Below, one piece after another: positions 1-8,959 of a stretch of DNA of 64,000 nt (its first letter is position 1; each line of letters opens with the position of its first letter). Position numbers and translations under genes: made by a program. Below the pieces are notes generated by a model, which worked only from the letters and a program-made list of their open reading frames with translations, was not told the DNA's origin and did not search any database. Origin of the DNA: Planctomycetota bacterium (GTDB lineage Bacteria > Planctomycetota > J058 > JAJDCP01). The DNA is taken from positions 1 through 64,000 of the forward strand of contig JAJDCP010000051.1 of the NCBI GenBank assembly GCA_029260765.1, read 5' to 3'.

Positions 1-478
1 GCTTGATGTCGCGATGCACGACACCGACTTTATGCAGCGTGTGCAATCCCAGCGCGATCCCTCGGGCCCAGAAGAGCACGTGGCGGATCGGCAGGTAGCG
101 CTTCTGTTTGAGGGCTTTCTTGAGCTGAGTGTCGAGGCCGCCGTGCTCCATCAACTCTATGATCACGTAGGGGCATGAGTTCTGCAGCTCGCCACAGTCG
201 TAGATCTGCACGATGTAGGGGCTCTGGAAGCGGGCCGTCAAGCGCAACTCACGCTCGAACCGTTTCCGGAACAGGTCGACCGCTTCGAGACCCAGACTCT
301 CTTTGACGATCTTGGCGGCCACATCGCGATGCAGGCGCAGATCGCGGACCCGATAGACACTGGCCTGACTGCCGACTCCGAGCGGCTTGACGATCTCAAA
401 GCGCTGCCCGTCGCTGCCGCCGAAACGGTGCCCCGGACGGATGCGCATACGCTTGCTGCGGGGAGTGCCTGAAGTCAC
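1..478 (-). CDS. Ser/Thr protein kinase, N-terminal part (cut by window edge)
   Basis: The N-terminal lobe and start of the catalytic loop of a eukaryotic-type (Hanks) protein kinase can be read on the minus strand. There is a Gly-rich loop (PLGVGSQASVY), the conserved Lys in DVAAKIV, and the catalytic-loop motif HRDIK right at the window edge. Such kinases phosphorylate Ser/Thr on partners often carrying FHA domains, and FHA proteins occur nearby (3208-3816, 28773-29069). The start is uncertain: GTG at 478 or ATG at 448, both in frame, neither with a strong ribosome site. The C-terminal part lies outside the window, so any membrane or sensor domain is unknown. Confidence 0.9.
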   Translation of the reverse strand, partial: MTSGTPRSKRMRIRPGHRFGGSDGQRFEIVKPLGVGSQASVYRVRDLRLHRDVAAKIVKESLGLEAVDLFRKRFERELRLTARFQSPYIVQIYDCGELQNSCPYVIIELMEHGGLDTQLKKALKQKRYLPIRHVLFWARGIALGLHTLHKVGVVHRDIK

Positions 479-591
479 GGCGCAAGCATTCCTCGGAGCC
501 GTGCGGCTCGGCAAGTCTTCAGTGTAGTGCAATCCCCACAGGGCGTCCAGCGGGCTCCGCGAGGTCCTGAACGGACCCGAAGCCTTGCCAG

Positions 592-2604
592 TTACTCATC
601 AGGATAGATCTCGTGGCTCTCGCGCCGAAGCTCGGCAGCCCGTTCAGCCTGCCCATCCGCCTCACAGGTAGAGGCGAGATCCCGCAGAGCCGTCGCCAGG
701 TTGCGTAGGTAGCTGCGGTTGCGTGGCTCCGCCTCTACCAGCTTACGCCGGAGCGCGACTTCCTCTTCGAAGCTGAGGGACGCAGTGATCAAGTCTCCTG
801 CATCCCGGCTCAGCTGCCCTTTCGCCGCCCAGGCCTCCGACTGGCAGACCAACGTCTCCCGATGCTCGGGCTCAACCATTCGGACTGCCTGGCAGAGCGA
901 CAGACAGGTCGCGAGATGGCCGAGGCTCAACTCGACGCGGGCGAGCAACTCCTGGTCGTCGATCGGCCCAGCGCCGAGTAGGCTCTCGAGCTCGGCGATC
1001 GTCTGGCTGGCCCGGGTCAGCGCCGCGCGCCCGTGCTCTGCAAGCGCCTCGACGGTCACGATCCCCCGCCGCATCAGATCCTGCGTGTTGGCAGCGTGCA
1101 GGCGATAGTACCGCAAGGCCAGCCGAGAGTGGCCGGCCTGCGTGTGCAGCTCGGCAAGCTCTGCGGCCAGCAGCGCGCACTCTTCGACGAAACGCGCCTG
1201 CGCGGGAAAGCTGCGTATGAGTTGGAGGAGCACCTGCGAGCTCAGGTCGAGCAATGCCAGGCCGGCCTCAGCATCGCCCTCTGCCATCAACCCCTCCCCG
1301 ACCAGCCGCAGGTTGTAGTGCAAGCCACGCTCCGCGAGCTCGGGGCCCGGGGTGTCACGCAACAGCGCGAGAAGCTGCGCGGCACTACGCTCGAGCAGCG
1401 AACGGCCGGCAGCCGGCCCGGCCTCACGAACCAGGCTCATGCCGAGACTCTCCCCCGCCAGCGAGAGTGCCCGGCGAGCCACACCGTCTTCGGCCCCGTC
1501 CGGATAGAGGTCTTCGAGCGTCCGCAGGCTCTGCGCGCGGACTTCGTCACTCGCCAGCTCACCCTTCGAAGCCTGCAGGCTGAGCTCGAGCCGACGCGCT
1601 GCGGCGTAGCGCTGCCGCGCCAGACTGAGGCTGGGGTCGAGCTCGCCGGCCGCGACCTCGAAGGCCTGCTCACGGACCGTGCGCGCGTCGCCCGCGAAGC
1701 CGAGCTTCTGCAACCCCAGGGCGCAGGCCTCGATGAACCCGAGCCTGGTGGGAAATGCGCTGCTATCGGACGCCAGCGCGTCCCCGAAAGCACCACCCCG
1801 TTCGAGCAGGGCATGCAGCTCTTGTGCGTCGCCCGCCGTCGCGAGAGCTTGCGCCAGAAGTTCGAACAGTCCGAGCTCCTCGCGCAGCTCGGTCGGTGTC
1901 AGAGGCCGCACAGCACGGAGCTCTTCACGAAGCTCGAGAGCACTCTGCAGCGCCTCCCGCGCATCGTGCGCGCGGCCCTCGGCCAGCAGCTCGGCGCCGC
2001 GATGGCTGGTTGCATCTCGGAACAGCACCAGTGGTCCGTGCTTGACCGGAATCTCCTGCGAGCCGCACAAGGCATTCAGGTTCAGCTCATTGCGCCCGGG
2101 CCACAGGCGGATCTGCACAGCAAAGCTGCTGTCAGCGCGCGGCTCTGTGTAGAAGTCCCGCGCGCCGGGAGCCCGCACAACCAGGCCCCCGAGACTGTCC
2201 GCATGCGCCAATGCCAGACGCCCCCTGAAGATCACAGCCCCTTCTTCGAGCTCGTGGTCGCGCAACAGCGTACCGTTGTCGGGCAGGCAAGACACCAGCT
2301 GCACGGTGGGCGTACGGGTCGGCTCAGGCGTCGATGGAGCTGTGCGGGTCAGCATGTAGCCGAGGGCAAAGACTGCAAGCACGACCAGGACGACGACGCC
2401 GGTCTTGCGTGTCTGTTTGCGTTTGAGCCGACGAGCCCGGGTTGCGGCCGAGCTGGGCCCCTTCAGCAGCGGGGGCCGCGGGCGCGCGCGGGCAGCGCGG
2501 CCGCGACGCCGTCGCCGTTTCTTCATGTGGGCCCCACAAGCCACGCACCGCTCTGCCCTGGGCGGATTCAGATGGAAGCAAGCTTGGCAGGTTTTCTGAG
2601 ACAT
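592..2604 (-). CDS. Zinc-ribbon, single-TM protein with helical repeat C-terminus
   Basis: A 670-aa protein of unknown function. Cys6, Cys9, Cys20 and Cys23 form a treble-clef or zinc-ribbon pair. A very basic Arg/Lys linker (about 28-67) and one hydrophobic segment (about 68-86) follow, so the N-terminus should be cytosolic and the rest outside. The outer part opens with a beta-rich stretch (about 100-190). It continues as an Ala/Leu/Glu-rich helical region with TPR-like periodicity to the C-terminus (ending EPRNRSYLRNLATALRDLA). It lies 113 bp downstream of the kinase gene start on the same strand, and the kinase-FHA setting suggests a signalling or scaffold role, which is inference. The long plus-strand ORF opposite it is a GC-driven shadow. 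Confidence 0.75.
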   Translation of the reverse strand: MSQKTCQACFHLNPPRAERCVACGAHMKKRRRRRGRAARARPRPPLLKGPSSAATRARRLKRKQTRKTGVVVLVVLAVFALGYMLTRTAPSTPEPTRTPTVQLVSCLPDNGTLLRDHELEEGAVIFRGRLALAHADSLGGLVVRAPGARDFYTEPRADSSFAVQIRLWPGRNELNLNALCGSQEIPVKHGPLVLFRDATSHRGAELLAEGRAHDAREALQSALELREELRAVRPLTPTELREELGLFELLAQALATAGDAQELHALLERGGAFGDALASDSSAFPTRLGFIEACALGLQKLGFAGDARTVREQAFEVAAGELDPSLSLARQRYAAARRLELSLQASKGELASDEVRAQSLRTLEDLYPDGAEDGVARRALSLAGESLGMSLVREAGPAAGRSLLERSAAQLLALLRDTPGPELAERGLHYNLRLVGEGLMAEGDAEAGLALLDLSSQVLLQLIRSFPAQARFVEECALLAAELAELHTQAGHSRLALRYYRLHAANTQDLMRRGIVTVEALAEHGRAALTRASQTIAELESLLGAGPIDDQELLARVELSLGHLATCLSLCQAVRMVEPEHRETLVCQSEAWAAKGQLSRDAGDLITASLSFEEEVALRRKLVEAEPRNRSYLRNLATALRDLASTCEADGQAERAAELRRESHEIYPDE

Positions 2605-2618
2605 GCTCGCCTTTGCAA

Positions 2619-3197
2619 CTAGAAACTATGCAGGCGTGGGGCGCCCGTGGACGCCTGCAGAGCCTCCCATTCGACTTCCGCCAGCTGCTCGAGGCGCCGG
2701 CGAACCTCCTCGGAGGAAAACACTCTGCGCGCCATCCCGATGTAAAGTGCGTAGTGGCGCGCCTCTTCTCGGCGTAGCTCAGTGTACAAGCTTGCCAGCT
2801 CTTCATCTTCCAGACGTTGCCCGAGCTCCCCGAATCGCTCGCAGCTGCGCGCTTCGATCAACGCCGCGACCAGCAATCTGTCGAGCAACCCCGTCTGCGG
2901 GTTTCGCCGGACCTGGCCCGCGAGCCGCGCAGCATACGGTGCTGGATCGAGCTGCCGCAGCTGCACGCCGCGGCTATCGAGCACGTCGAGCATGCGGCTG
3001 AAATGCGCCATCTCCTCGCGCACCACCTCGGACAGCTCGCGCGCCAGACCCGGAATGCCGGTGTAACGGAAGATCATCGCCAACGCCGTCGAGGCAGCGC
3101 GTTTCTCGAGATGGGTATGATCGATCAACAGCGTGGGCAACGCGTCACGGACGCGCTCGAACCAACCCGGATCGCTGGGCGCCAGGAGGGGCAACAT
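2619..3197 (-). CDS. miaE: tRNA-(ms[2]io[6]A)-hydroxylase, MiaE-like
   Basis: A 192-aa ferritin-like four-helix protein of the MiaE family, which hydroxylates the isopentenyl side chain of ms2i6A37 in tRNA with a non-haem diiron centre. Candidate iron ligands are visible in the right order: Glu31 (HLEKRA), Glu62 and His65 (EEMAHF), Glu115 (IEARSCERF), Glu145 and His148 (EEARHY). The start at 3197 is chosen because a strong AGGAGGGA ribosome site lies just upstream, and longer in-frame versions would overlap the FHA gene. It starts 11 bases after the FHA gene ends, so the two are probably co-transcribed. The family is not limited to enterics. Confidence 0.85.
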   Translation of the reverse strand: MLPLLAPSDPGWFERVRDALPTLLIDHTHLEKRAASTALAMIFRYTGIPGLARELSEVVREEMAHFSRMLDVLDSRGVQLRQLDPAPYAARLAGQVRRNPQTGLLDRLLVAALIEARSCERFGELGQRLEDEELASLYTELRREEARHYALYIGMARRVFSSEEVRRRLEQLAEVEWEALQASTGAPRLHSF

Positions 3198-3207
3198 GCA
3201 GTCCCTC

Positions 3208-3816
3208 CTAAGGGTCTTGACTGACGCAGCGTGGACATTCGCTGCGGCTCTTGCTGTATTCTTCGCCACATCGCACGCACCAACGCACCAGCGGAACGCC
3301 GTGAACATTGCAGAAGTAGGAGTCTTCGGGATTGATCGGTTGGCAACCCGAGACGGGGCATCGAACACCATATGCCCCCCCCGGTTGATCGCTAACGTAC
3401 AGGAAACATAGCAACGCGATCAAGAGCGCGTTGACGAGGATCAGGATCGAGACCACCACGCGGGTCCGCCGGCGCAACCAATAGCGGAAGTTGAACAGCG
3501 GTGCGATGGGCTCACCAGTGGGTGTCTCGAGGGTCGCCTCGAGCACATGGCTGCCGACGCGCAGCTCGTCACCGGTGACCAGGGGAGAGCCGCGCACCTT
3601 ACGCCCGTTGAGGCGGGTACAGTTGGAGCTGTTGAGGTCGACCAGCTGGCACGAACCGACCCCGACCTCGAGGCGGCAATGTTTGCGGGAGATCAACGGA
3701 TCGTTGAGCGTGATGTCGGCATGCACGGAGCGTCCAAGGATGCGGTTTTCGCTGTCCTGGATACGGAAAATCTTGTGCAGGCTTTCGCCTTCGATCACTT
3801 CCAGACGCAGCGGCAT
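3208..3816 (-). CDS. FHA-domain protein with TM segment and C-terminal zinc ribbons
   Basis: The N-terminal FHA domain (about 1-98) has the hallmark phosphothreonine-binding residues: Gly29-Arg30, Ser43-Arg44-Lys45-His46 and an Asn in the LNSSNCTRLNG loop. A basic patch and a TM helix (about 119-141) follow. The C-terminal tail has regularly spaced Cys (153, 158, 169, 180, 183, 194, 197) suggesting one or two zinc ribbons. The FHA domain is N-terminal to the single TM, so it is probably cytosolic and the Cys-rich tail outside. It probably reads out Ser/Thr kinase activity; the kinase gene lies 2.7 kb downstream on the same strand. It is transcribed with miaE. Confidence 0.85.
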   Translation of the reverse strand: MPLRLEVIEGESLHKIFRIQDSENRILGRSVHADITLNDPLISRKHCRLEVGVGSCQLVDLNSSNCTRLNGRKVRGSPLVTGDELRVGSHVLEATLETPTGEPIAPLFNFRYWLRRRTRVVVSILILVNALLIALLCFLYVSDQPGGAYGVRCPVSGCQPINPEDSYFCNVHGVPLVRWCVRCGEEYSKSRSECPRCVSQDP

Positions 3817-3851
3817 CGTGCAGGTCTTCCCACTACGCGCTATTCTTCTCC

Positions 3852-3881
3852 ATAATAGGCCGGAAGCCCTGCGAGCGTCAA
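3852..3881 (-). promoter_or_regulatory. Candidate sigma-70 promoter for the FHA gene
   Basis: On the minus strand TTGACG (3876-3881) is followed after 18 bp by TATTAT (3852-3857), about 35 bases upstream of the FHA start codon. It is in the divergent gap between the FHA gene and the lipoprotein gene at 3938. Confidence 0.5.
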
Positions 3882-3937
3882 GCCCGGCAGCGGCCGAAAC
3901 ACGGCTCGGGCATCAGCGCTTGTTGGGGAGGCATCCC

Positions 3938-5341
3938 TTGTTCCTGCGGGCATTTCTATTGTTTTTCCTGGCCGCTCTTGGCGGGTGCGGCGATACGGGG
4001 CCCCACGGGGAGAGCGCTCCGGGCAGCTCTCCACGTCGCGAGCTCCGCCCGCTGCCGCCGCCCGATTCTGCCGCGCCCGCACCGCTTCCGCCCGCTCCCA
4101 TACCGCCTCCGGGTCCGACCGCAAACGAGCTCTGGGGCTTGGTGGTCGACGGTGAGGCACATCCGGTCGCCGAGGCGCTGATCGAGGTCCATAGCCTCTT
4201 GCGGGACGGAGTTGTCGAGCAGGTACGTACAGATGCGGAAGGCCGGTTCCAGGTGACTCTCCCCTTCTCCGGGCCCATGCTGATCGAGGCCAGCGACGCA
4301 TCAGCGGCAGCCTGGAGCACCGCCGCCCAACCGGGGGAGATACTCGCACCGCTACAGCTGCTCCCGCCCGCCAGCCTCAAGGGGAGCGTCGAGGAGTCGG
4401 CACACCACAGCCCCCTGACCAGCTATGTTCTGGTGTTGCTGCCCCGCGCACCGCAGGATGTGTTGGGCTGGCTGATGGGAAGCCGCTGGCGAGACAGGAC
4501 ACGGCAGGAACACATCGAAGAGAAACGGGGGCGCTTCCAGCTGGAGGGGATCCCCGCGGGCGACTATGAGCTGTGGGTTCTGGCTGCGGGCTACCGGGCC
4601 TTGCGCATCGAGGGGCTCGCCCTCCAGGACGCGGTCGAGCTGCCAGTCCTCAGCCTCGAGAGCCATCCGGCGGGCGCGTTGCAGCCCACGGACCCCCAGG
4701 GCCTTCCGCTGGCCGATGCCTGGTGCCAGCCGATCCTGAAGGATGGCTTGGGCCAGCTGCACCCTGTGCCCGCGCTGCGCAGGACTTCCGATGCCGGGGG
4801 CCGACTCTGGACGCCCCTGCCCCCAGAGCTTCCCCTATTGCTCGAGTTGCGTCACGGTACTCTAGGCCGGCTGCTCGAGACGGCCGCGCAACGGGGACCG
4901 CTCGCGTTGCTGCCGCGGCAGAGTCTACGGGTGTTGTTCCCCGAGCCGTGCTTTGGCGTCGCGCGGGCGGTCGAGGCGGCGGGCGCGGCCAGCGATCCGC
5001 AATGGTTCGAAGGGGAAGTGTTGTTCGAGAACCTCCCGGCCGGACGCTACGCACTTGAGGTGGCCGCAGACTACGGGGCCGGGTGGGTGCTCAGCCGCTT
5101 CGCGGTGGAGCATGGAGGCAGCTCTCTGACCGAGGTCTTCCGCCGTGCGGGCGGACGTCTGCGGCTGCTTCGCGACAGCCGGGTGCTGTTGCACAGCCGA
5201 GATGGCGACCGGCATCTGCTGTTTCCCGATGCGGAGGGGCGTGTCGAGCTCAGCGGCATTCCGCGCGCACACATCGAAGCCAGCCAGGGATCTGAGGTCT
5301 GGCACTGGGACCTCGAGCAGGATGTTCTGGAGTGGGACTGA
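3938..5341 (+). CDS. Lipoprotein with carboxypeptidase-regulatory-like beta domains
   Basis: A 467-aa exported lipoprotein. The TTG start at 3938 is chosen because GGGGAGG lies at 3925-3931 and the product then begins with a clean signal peptide ending in a lipobox (LGGC, Cys17). A Pro-rich linker (about 25-65) follows. Then comes a beta-sandwich of the carboxypeptidase-regulatory/CNA-B type (LWGLVVDGEAHPVAEALIEV, with TDAEGRF), and further similar beta modules to the C-terminus. No enzyme motif is seen. The longer ORF frame upstream would run antisense through the FHA gene and is rejected. It is probably an outer-membrane-anchored surface or periplasmic protein. Confidence 0.75.
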   Translation: MFLRAFLLFFLAALGGCGDTGPHGESAPGSSPRRELRPLPPPDSAAPAPLPPAPIPPPGPTANELWGLVVDGEAHPVAEALIEVHSLLRDGVVEQVRTDAEGRFQVTLPFSGPMLIEASDASAAAWSTAAQPGEILAPLQLLPPASLKGSVEESAHHSPLTSYVLVLLPRAPQDVLGWLMGSRWRDRTRQEHIEEKRGRFQLEGIPAGDYELWVLAAGYRALRIEGLALQDAVELPVLSLESHPAGALQPTDPQGLPLADAWCQPILKDGLGQLHPVPALRRTSDAGGRLWTPLPPELPLLLELRHGTLGRLLETAAQRGPLALLPRQSLRVLFPEPCFGVARAVEAAGAASDPQWFEGEVLFENLPAGRYALEVAADYGAGWVLSRFAVEHGGSSLTEVFRRAGGRLRLLRDSRVLLHSRDGDRHLLFPDAEGRVELSGIPRAHIEASQGSEVWHWDLEQDVLEWD

Positions 5342-5401
5342 TTCCTGGGTTTCCATGCGCAGGGACCCGCCCGACACCGACGGGGCAGACACCTGAACGG
5401 C

Positions 5402-6013
5402 TCAATCAGACAACGCCAGCACCAGGAACAGGGGTCCCTGGATCGGCAGGGTGACCACATCAAAGGCCACGGTGAACGGAGTCGCTATGACCGCACCGAA
5501 AATACGGCCAGGCTGATCCTTGCGCAGGATCGGCAGCTCCCACACCTCCTGCCAGGAGCGCTCGACCGCATTCCACTTATAGATCGCGTGCGCATAGCGC
5601 CACAGCTCAGGGCGCTCATGGGGAAACAACGCCAGGAACAGGGGCTCCGCAGACAACTGCATGCCCGCAGCCTCGAGCAGACCAGCGAGCTCTTCAGCGG
5701 CGGGCAGCTCGTGGTGTTGCAGGCAGGCCACCGTGCTCCACTGCGTCGTGTCCTCGACGGCCTCACTGAAGCGCACCGCGCCATCGCTGCCAGCGAACTG
5801 CAGAGAGACCTCGCTACCATTTTCATATTGGACCTGCGCCCGCCCGTTGCCCCGGGCGTCGAGCTCGAGCCGGGGCAGGGCGCTGGCCGTCACGATGGCG
5901 GGATCGACCGCCCACTCCCAGGTGCTGGTGGTGATGCAGCCCGACACCCAAGGCAGGCCCAGGCACAGCCCCAGCAGCCAGCAACGGCGGAAGAGATTTG
6001 TGAGGCTGCTCAT
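5402..6013 (-). CDS. Lipoprotein of unknown function
   Basis: A 203-aa protein with a signal peptide and lipobox (LPWVSGC, Cys about 25). The ATG at 6013 overlaps the stop of the squalene/phytoene synthase gene by four bases, so it is translationally coupled. The body contains no recognised domain. A hydrophobic C-terminal stretch (AVIATPFTVAFDVVTLPIQG) resembles the tail of small YceK-like lipoproteins, a weak resemblance only. Longer in-frame starts would overlap the upstream gene and lack a signal peptide. Confidence 0.7.
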   Translation of the reverse strand: MSSLTNLFRRCWLLGLCLGLPWVSGCITTSTWEWAVDPAIVTASALPRLELDARGNGRAQVQYENGSEVSLQFAGSDGAVRFSEAVEDTTQWSTVACLQHHELPAAEELAGLLEAAGMQLSAEPLFLALFPHERPELWRYAHAIYKWNAVERSWQEVWELPILRKDQPGRIFGAVIATPFTVAFDVVTLPIQGPLFLVLALSD

Positions 6014-7047
6014 CGGGCTCTCGCAAAACGGGCTCGCCGCAACTCGCAGCGGACAAGGCGGCGCAGGCCACTGGCGGCAGGAACTCGCAGGCTGGAGTGT
6101 ACCAACATGTGGTACACCTCGTGCCTGCATACTTTCAGGGTTTTTCCAGGCTGAAGCAAGGCCGCCAGATTCCGCCGCAGCACCCGCACCGTCTTGAGCC
6201 CCAACAGCAAGGGCCAGGCCGAGCACAGCCGTAGACGCCAGGCCGCCGCCGGCAATCGATCCAGATAGAGGCCGCCCGCCTCGAAGTGCGCGCAGGCACG
6301 CGCCAGCCAATCTTCCAGCACGGGCGCGAGCCGGTCCACGGCCCCCGGCTCCAGCAGATCTTCAGGCTTCAAGCCCTGGCCCGCCAGCTGATCTCGCGGC
6401 AGGTAGCAACGTCCGGCGCGCAGGTCGCGGGGGCAGTCGCGCAACACGTTGACCAGCTGCAGCCCCTTGCCCAGGCGCACTCCCAACCGCACCAGCGTGT
6501 CGAGCTCCGCGTCGTCGCCGAGCATGAGGTGCTCTGCGTGCAGGCGCGTCCAGAACTCGCCCACACAGCCGGCCACCAGGTAGGTGTAACGGTCGAGCTG
6601 CGCGGGCGTGTCCAACGCCACGAGCGCCTGGGCCGTCGCGCCGGGGAACATCGCCAGATCTTCTTGCATGCCCCGGGTCAAGGTGCGCAGGACCTCGGCG
6701 GACAGCGCGCGGTGTTTCGGCGTCAGCTCACGATAGGCGTCGAGCAGAATGGGAAGCGCTTCGAGCAGACGCACCTCGGCCGGATTGTCCCCCCCCCCGC
6801 AAAGCGCGACCAGCGGAGTGGGATCGTCTGCGCGGCCTTCGAGCAGCTCGATCAGCTGGCCCAGCGCCTCGATGCGGGTGTCACGCGGCACCAGCTCGGT
6901 GTCGGCCACGCTGTCGGCGGCGCGAGCCAGGCCGTAGGCCAGCGCCACAGTCCAGCGGGTGGCCGCGGGCAGAAAACGGATGCTCAGGTAGAAGGAGCGG
7001 CTGACATCTTTGACCAGAGCCGCCAGGCGGGCCTGCGCGGGCTTCAC
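6010..7047 (-). CDS. Squalene/phytoene synthase family protein
   Basis: A 345-aa trans-isoprenyl diphosphate head-to-head synthase (SQS_PSY family). Both Asp-rich substrate motifs are present: Asp45-Asp49 (DSVAD) and Asp204-Asp208 (RDCPRD). DVSRSFYLSIRFLP and YLVAGCVGEFWT also fit the family. The latter segment is closer to squalene synthases than to phytoene synthases, so farnesyl diphosphate to squalene (hopanoid/sterol route) is likelier than carotenoids. No other terpenoid gene is in the window. The start is GTG at 7047, overlapping the protease stop by four bases. Confidence 0.85.
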   Translation of the reverse strand: MKPAQARLAALVKDVSRSFYLSIRFLPAATRWTVALAYGLARAADSVADTELVPRDTRIEALGQLIELLEGRADDPTPLVALCGGGDNPAEVRLLEALPILLDAYRELTPKHRALSAEVLRTLTRGMQEDLAMFPGATAQALVALDTPAQLDRYTYLVAGCVGEFWTRLHAEHLMLGDDAELDTLVRLGVRLGKGLQLVNVLRDCPRDLRAGRCYLPRDQLAGQGLKPEDLLEPGAVDRLAPVLEDWLARACAHFEAGGLYLDRLPAAAWRLRLCSAWPLLLGLKTVRVLRRNLAALLQPGKTLKVCRHEVYHMLVHSSLRVPAASGLRRLVRCELRRARFARAR

Positions 7048-8807
7048 AGCTCGAGGGCTTTCCTCAGCTGCTCCAGCAGGTCGCGGGCCGTCTCGGGCAC
7101 ATCGATCGGCTCGTTCTCGCTCAGCTGGTGTGTCAAGGTCCGCAGCCGCGCCTCGAGCCCTTGCAGGCCCTGGTTGTCGGGGTCATCCACGCGACGCAGG
7201 CTGACCTGCTCGCGCAGGGTGTCGACCATACCGGCCAACCACAGCCGCGCGACGTCCTGTGCCTCGTCCCAGAGTTGGGTGGGAGGTTGCACAGCGTCGG
7301 CCAGCACGTCCGGTCCGAGATGGAAGACGATCGCCTGCTCGACGCGCTCGATACCGCTCAAGGAGACCAGCTTGCCCGAACCTCCAAGGGTGTTGGAAGA
7401 CGGCGCGGTGTGCGGTCCGAAACCGTGATTCTCAGCGTAGGGGAAAGGCACGCCCCGCAGGTTGACATGGGAGCCCGTGGGTCCTCCCTGACCGTGGGCC
7501 TCTTCGAGGTCGATCGAGTAGCTGAACTGCAGCGAGCGCAGCTGTCGCAGGGGTTCGCCCACATGCCAGACCAGCATGCCGGTCTCGGGAAATTCCGTGT
7601 CGAAGCCGACCCGCTGACGGTTCTCGAGCAGGAAGAACTCGTCGCCCGCTGCATCCTTGGGAATCAAGAATGCCTGGTTCGCGCTTCCTTCGATGCCCAA
7701 CAGCGCGACGTCTTGCGGCTGGTTGGGGTCGAGCACTTCGGGATCGAGCCAGCCGAGCCGGAGCTTGCAGTACGCGCACAGGTGGAAGGGTCGTGCCTCG
7801 CCGGACAGACCCCCACCGCGGTGTCCGATCGCCATCGCGCAGAAGACACCCAGGCCGGTAGCGTGCGCCGAGCCATACTTGTCGAGCAGGCCGAGCACGT
7901 GGCCGAACTCGTGGCAATGCACGCCGATGGGCTCGAGGCTGCGCTTGTTCAACGCCGACGTGTAGTAGCGGATCAGGCGCCCGTCGTGCCACAGGCCACT
8001 GGCGTGCGGCCAGAGCGTGCCGCTGCGCGGTCCGCGCTTGCCGGCGGTCACGAAGGTCAAGGCGTCGAAACGGTCGATGACGTCCTTCCCATGGCGGGCC
8101 TGGAGCGCCTCGATGGCCTCATGCATGTAGCCTTGAAAGGTGCTGGCCAGGAAAGCCGTGGTTCCGGCGTTCTCTTGCCAGCTGCTCGGCACCTCGACCC
8201 AATCGAAGACCTCGCCCTCAAGCTCGAAGCGGCCGGCGGAGTTCTCGTCGTAGTAGTCTGCCACGCTGCCATAGGCGCGCTTGCCGAACGGGTCTTCGTG
8301 GTAGCTGCCACGGCTGAAGAACTGCGCCTGCAGCGCCTCGCGGGTGTGCAGCGCCGCCGGCGGCTGGTCGGGGAAGGCGACCGGGATCACGGCCAGCCGG
8401 AAGCTGCCCGTAGTTCGGATGCTGAGGCCGCCCAGATCCCAGGGGTAGAGGGCGCGCTCAAACGAGTCGGAGCCGCGCTCGACGCTGAGGTCGACGACGC
8501 GGCCCGGGCTGGTCGCGACAGCTTGGGAGAAGCTCTCGAGGTCAGCGACGGCGTTGCCCCCCACAGCCACGATGCGGTCGCCCTTGCGCAGGCCTGCTCG
8601 GTGCGCGGGCGCCAGCGGAATCACCCGGCGCACTTCCAGCGCATCGCCGCTCTGTTGCAACTTCAGGCCCAGGATGCGCCGCGCCTCGGGCAGGCTGGGC
8701 GCGCTCGCGGCAGCGGGGGTCCGGTAGTGCGTACCGTCGTGCTCGACGGTCTGGGCTTGGAGACCTAGCACGGACAGGGCGGTGGCTAGCAACAGAGCTC
8801 GGGTCAT
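7044..8807 (-). CDS. Secreted M6-type metalloprotease with PDZ domain
   Basis: A 587-aa protein with a cleavable signal peptide (about 1-18), a PDZ domain (about 38-112, with AHRAGLRKGDRIVAVGG), then an M6/immune-inhibitor-A-like peptidase domain. The zinc motif HEFGH is at 299-303 in HCHEFGHVLGLLDKYG, and the SVADYYDENSAGRFELEG motif typical of the M6 family precedes it. The start at 8807 follows a GGGAG site. It is the first gene of a three-gene operon with a terpenoid synthase and a lipoprotein, an unusual partnership. The C-terminal 80 residues are a helical extension without a recognised domain. Confidence 0.85.
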   Translation of the reverse strand: MTRALLLATALSVLGLQAQTVEHDGTHYRTPAAASAPSLPEARRILGLKLQQSGDALEVRRVIPLAPAHRAGLRKGDRIVAVGGNAVADLESFSQAVATSPGRVVDLSVERGSDSFERALYPWDLGGLSIRTTGSFRLAVIPVAFPDQPPAALHTREALQAQFFSRGSYHEDPFGKRAYGSVADYYDENSAGRFELEGEVFDWVEVPSSWQENAGTTAFLASTFQGYMHEAIEALQARHGKDVIDRFDALTFVTAGKRGPRSGTLWPHASGLWHDGRLIRYYTSALNKRSLEPIGVHCHEFGHVLGLLDKYGSAHATGLGVFCAMAIGHRGGGLSGEARPFHLCAYCKLRLGWLDPEVLDPNQPQDVALLGIEGSANQAFLIPKDAAGDEFFLLENRQRVGFDTEFPETGMLVWHVGEPLRQLRSLQFSYSIDLEEAHGQGGPTGSHVNLRGVPFPYAENHGFGPHTAPSSNTLGGSGKLVSLSGIERVEQAIVFHLGPDVLADAVQPPTQLWDEAQDVARLWLAGMVDTLREQVSLRRVDDPDNQGLQGLEARLRTLTHQLSENEPIDVPETARDLLEQLRKALEL

Positions 8808-8903
8808 GGTGGGTCTCCCTTGGGCTGCGCCGATCATACCGGGAGCTTCGGGCGACTGCCAGAGCTGGCTGCTGCCGGTGCCATGGCAGCCAGAGAGGTT
8901 GTT

Positions 8904-8932
8904 TTGACTTGAATCTGGGGGTCCAGTACGCT
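8904..8932 (+). promoter_or_regulatory. Candidate sigma-70 promoter for the bPH2 protein gene
   Basis: TTGACT (8904-8909), 17-bp spacer, TACGCT (8927-8932), 28 bases before the ATG at 8960. It lies in the divergent gap with the M6 protease gene. Confidence 0.45.
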
Positions 8933-8959
8933 GGCGCTCTTCGTCGAGCTGGAGTCCTC

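Noticed and set aside
1033..2622. A 529-aa plus-strand frame opposite the zinc-ribbon/TM gene
   Set aside because: It is a mirror of the minus-strand gene; high GC leaves antisense frames open. No ribosome site, and the composition is Gln/Arg/Pro-rich in the pattern of a shadow.
3491..3937. N-terminal extension of the lipoprotein frame
   Set aside because: It lies antisense inside the FHA gene and would bury the signal peptide; the TTG at 3938 with GGGGAGG explains the start better.
6014..6310. N-terminal extension of the 203-aa lipoprotein
   Set aside because: It overlaps the 3' part of the squalene/phytoene synthase gene in another frame and lacks a signal peptide.
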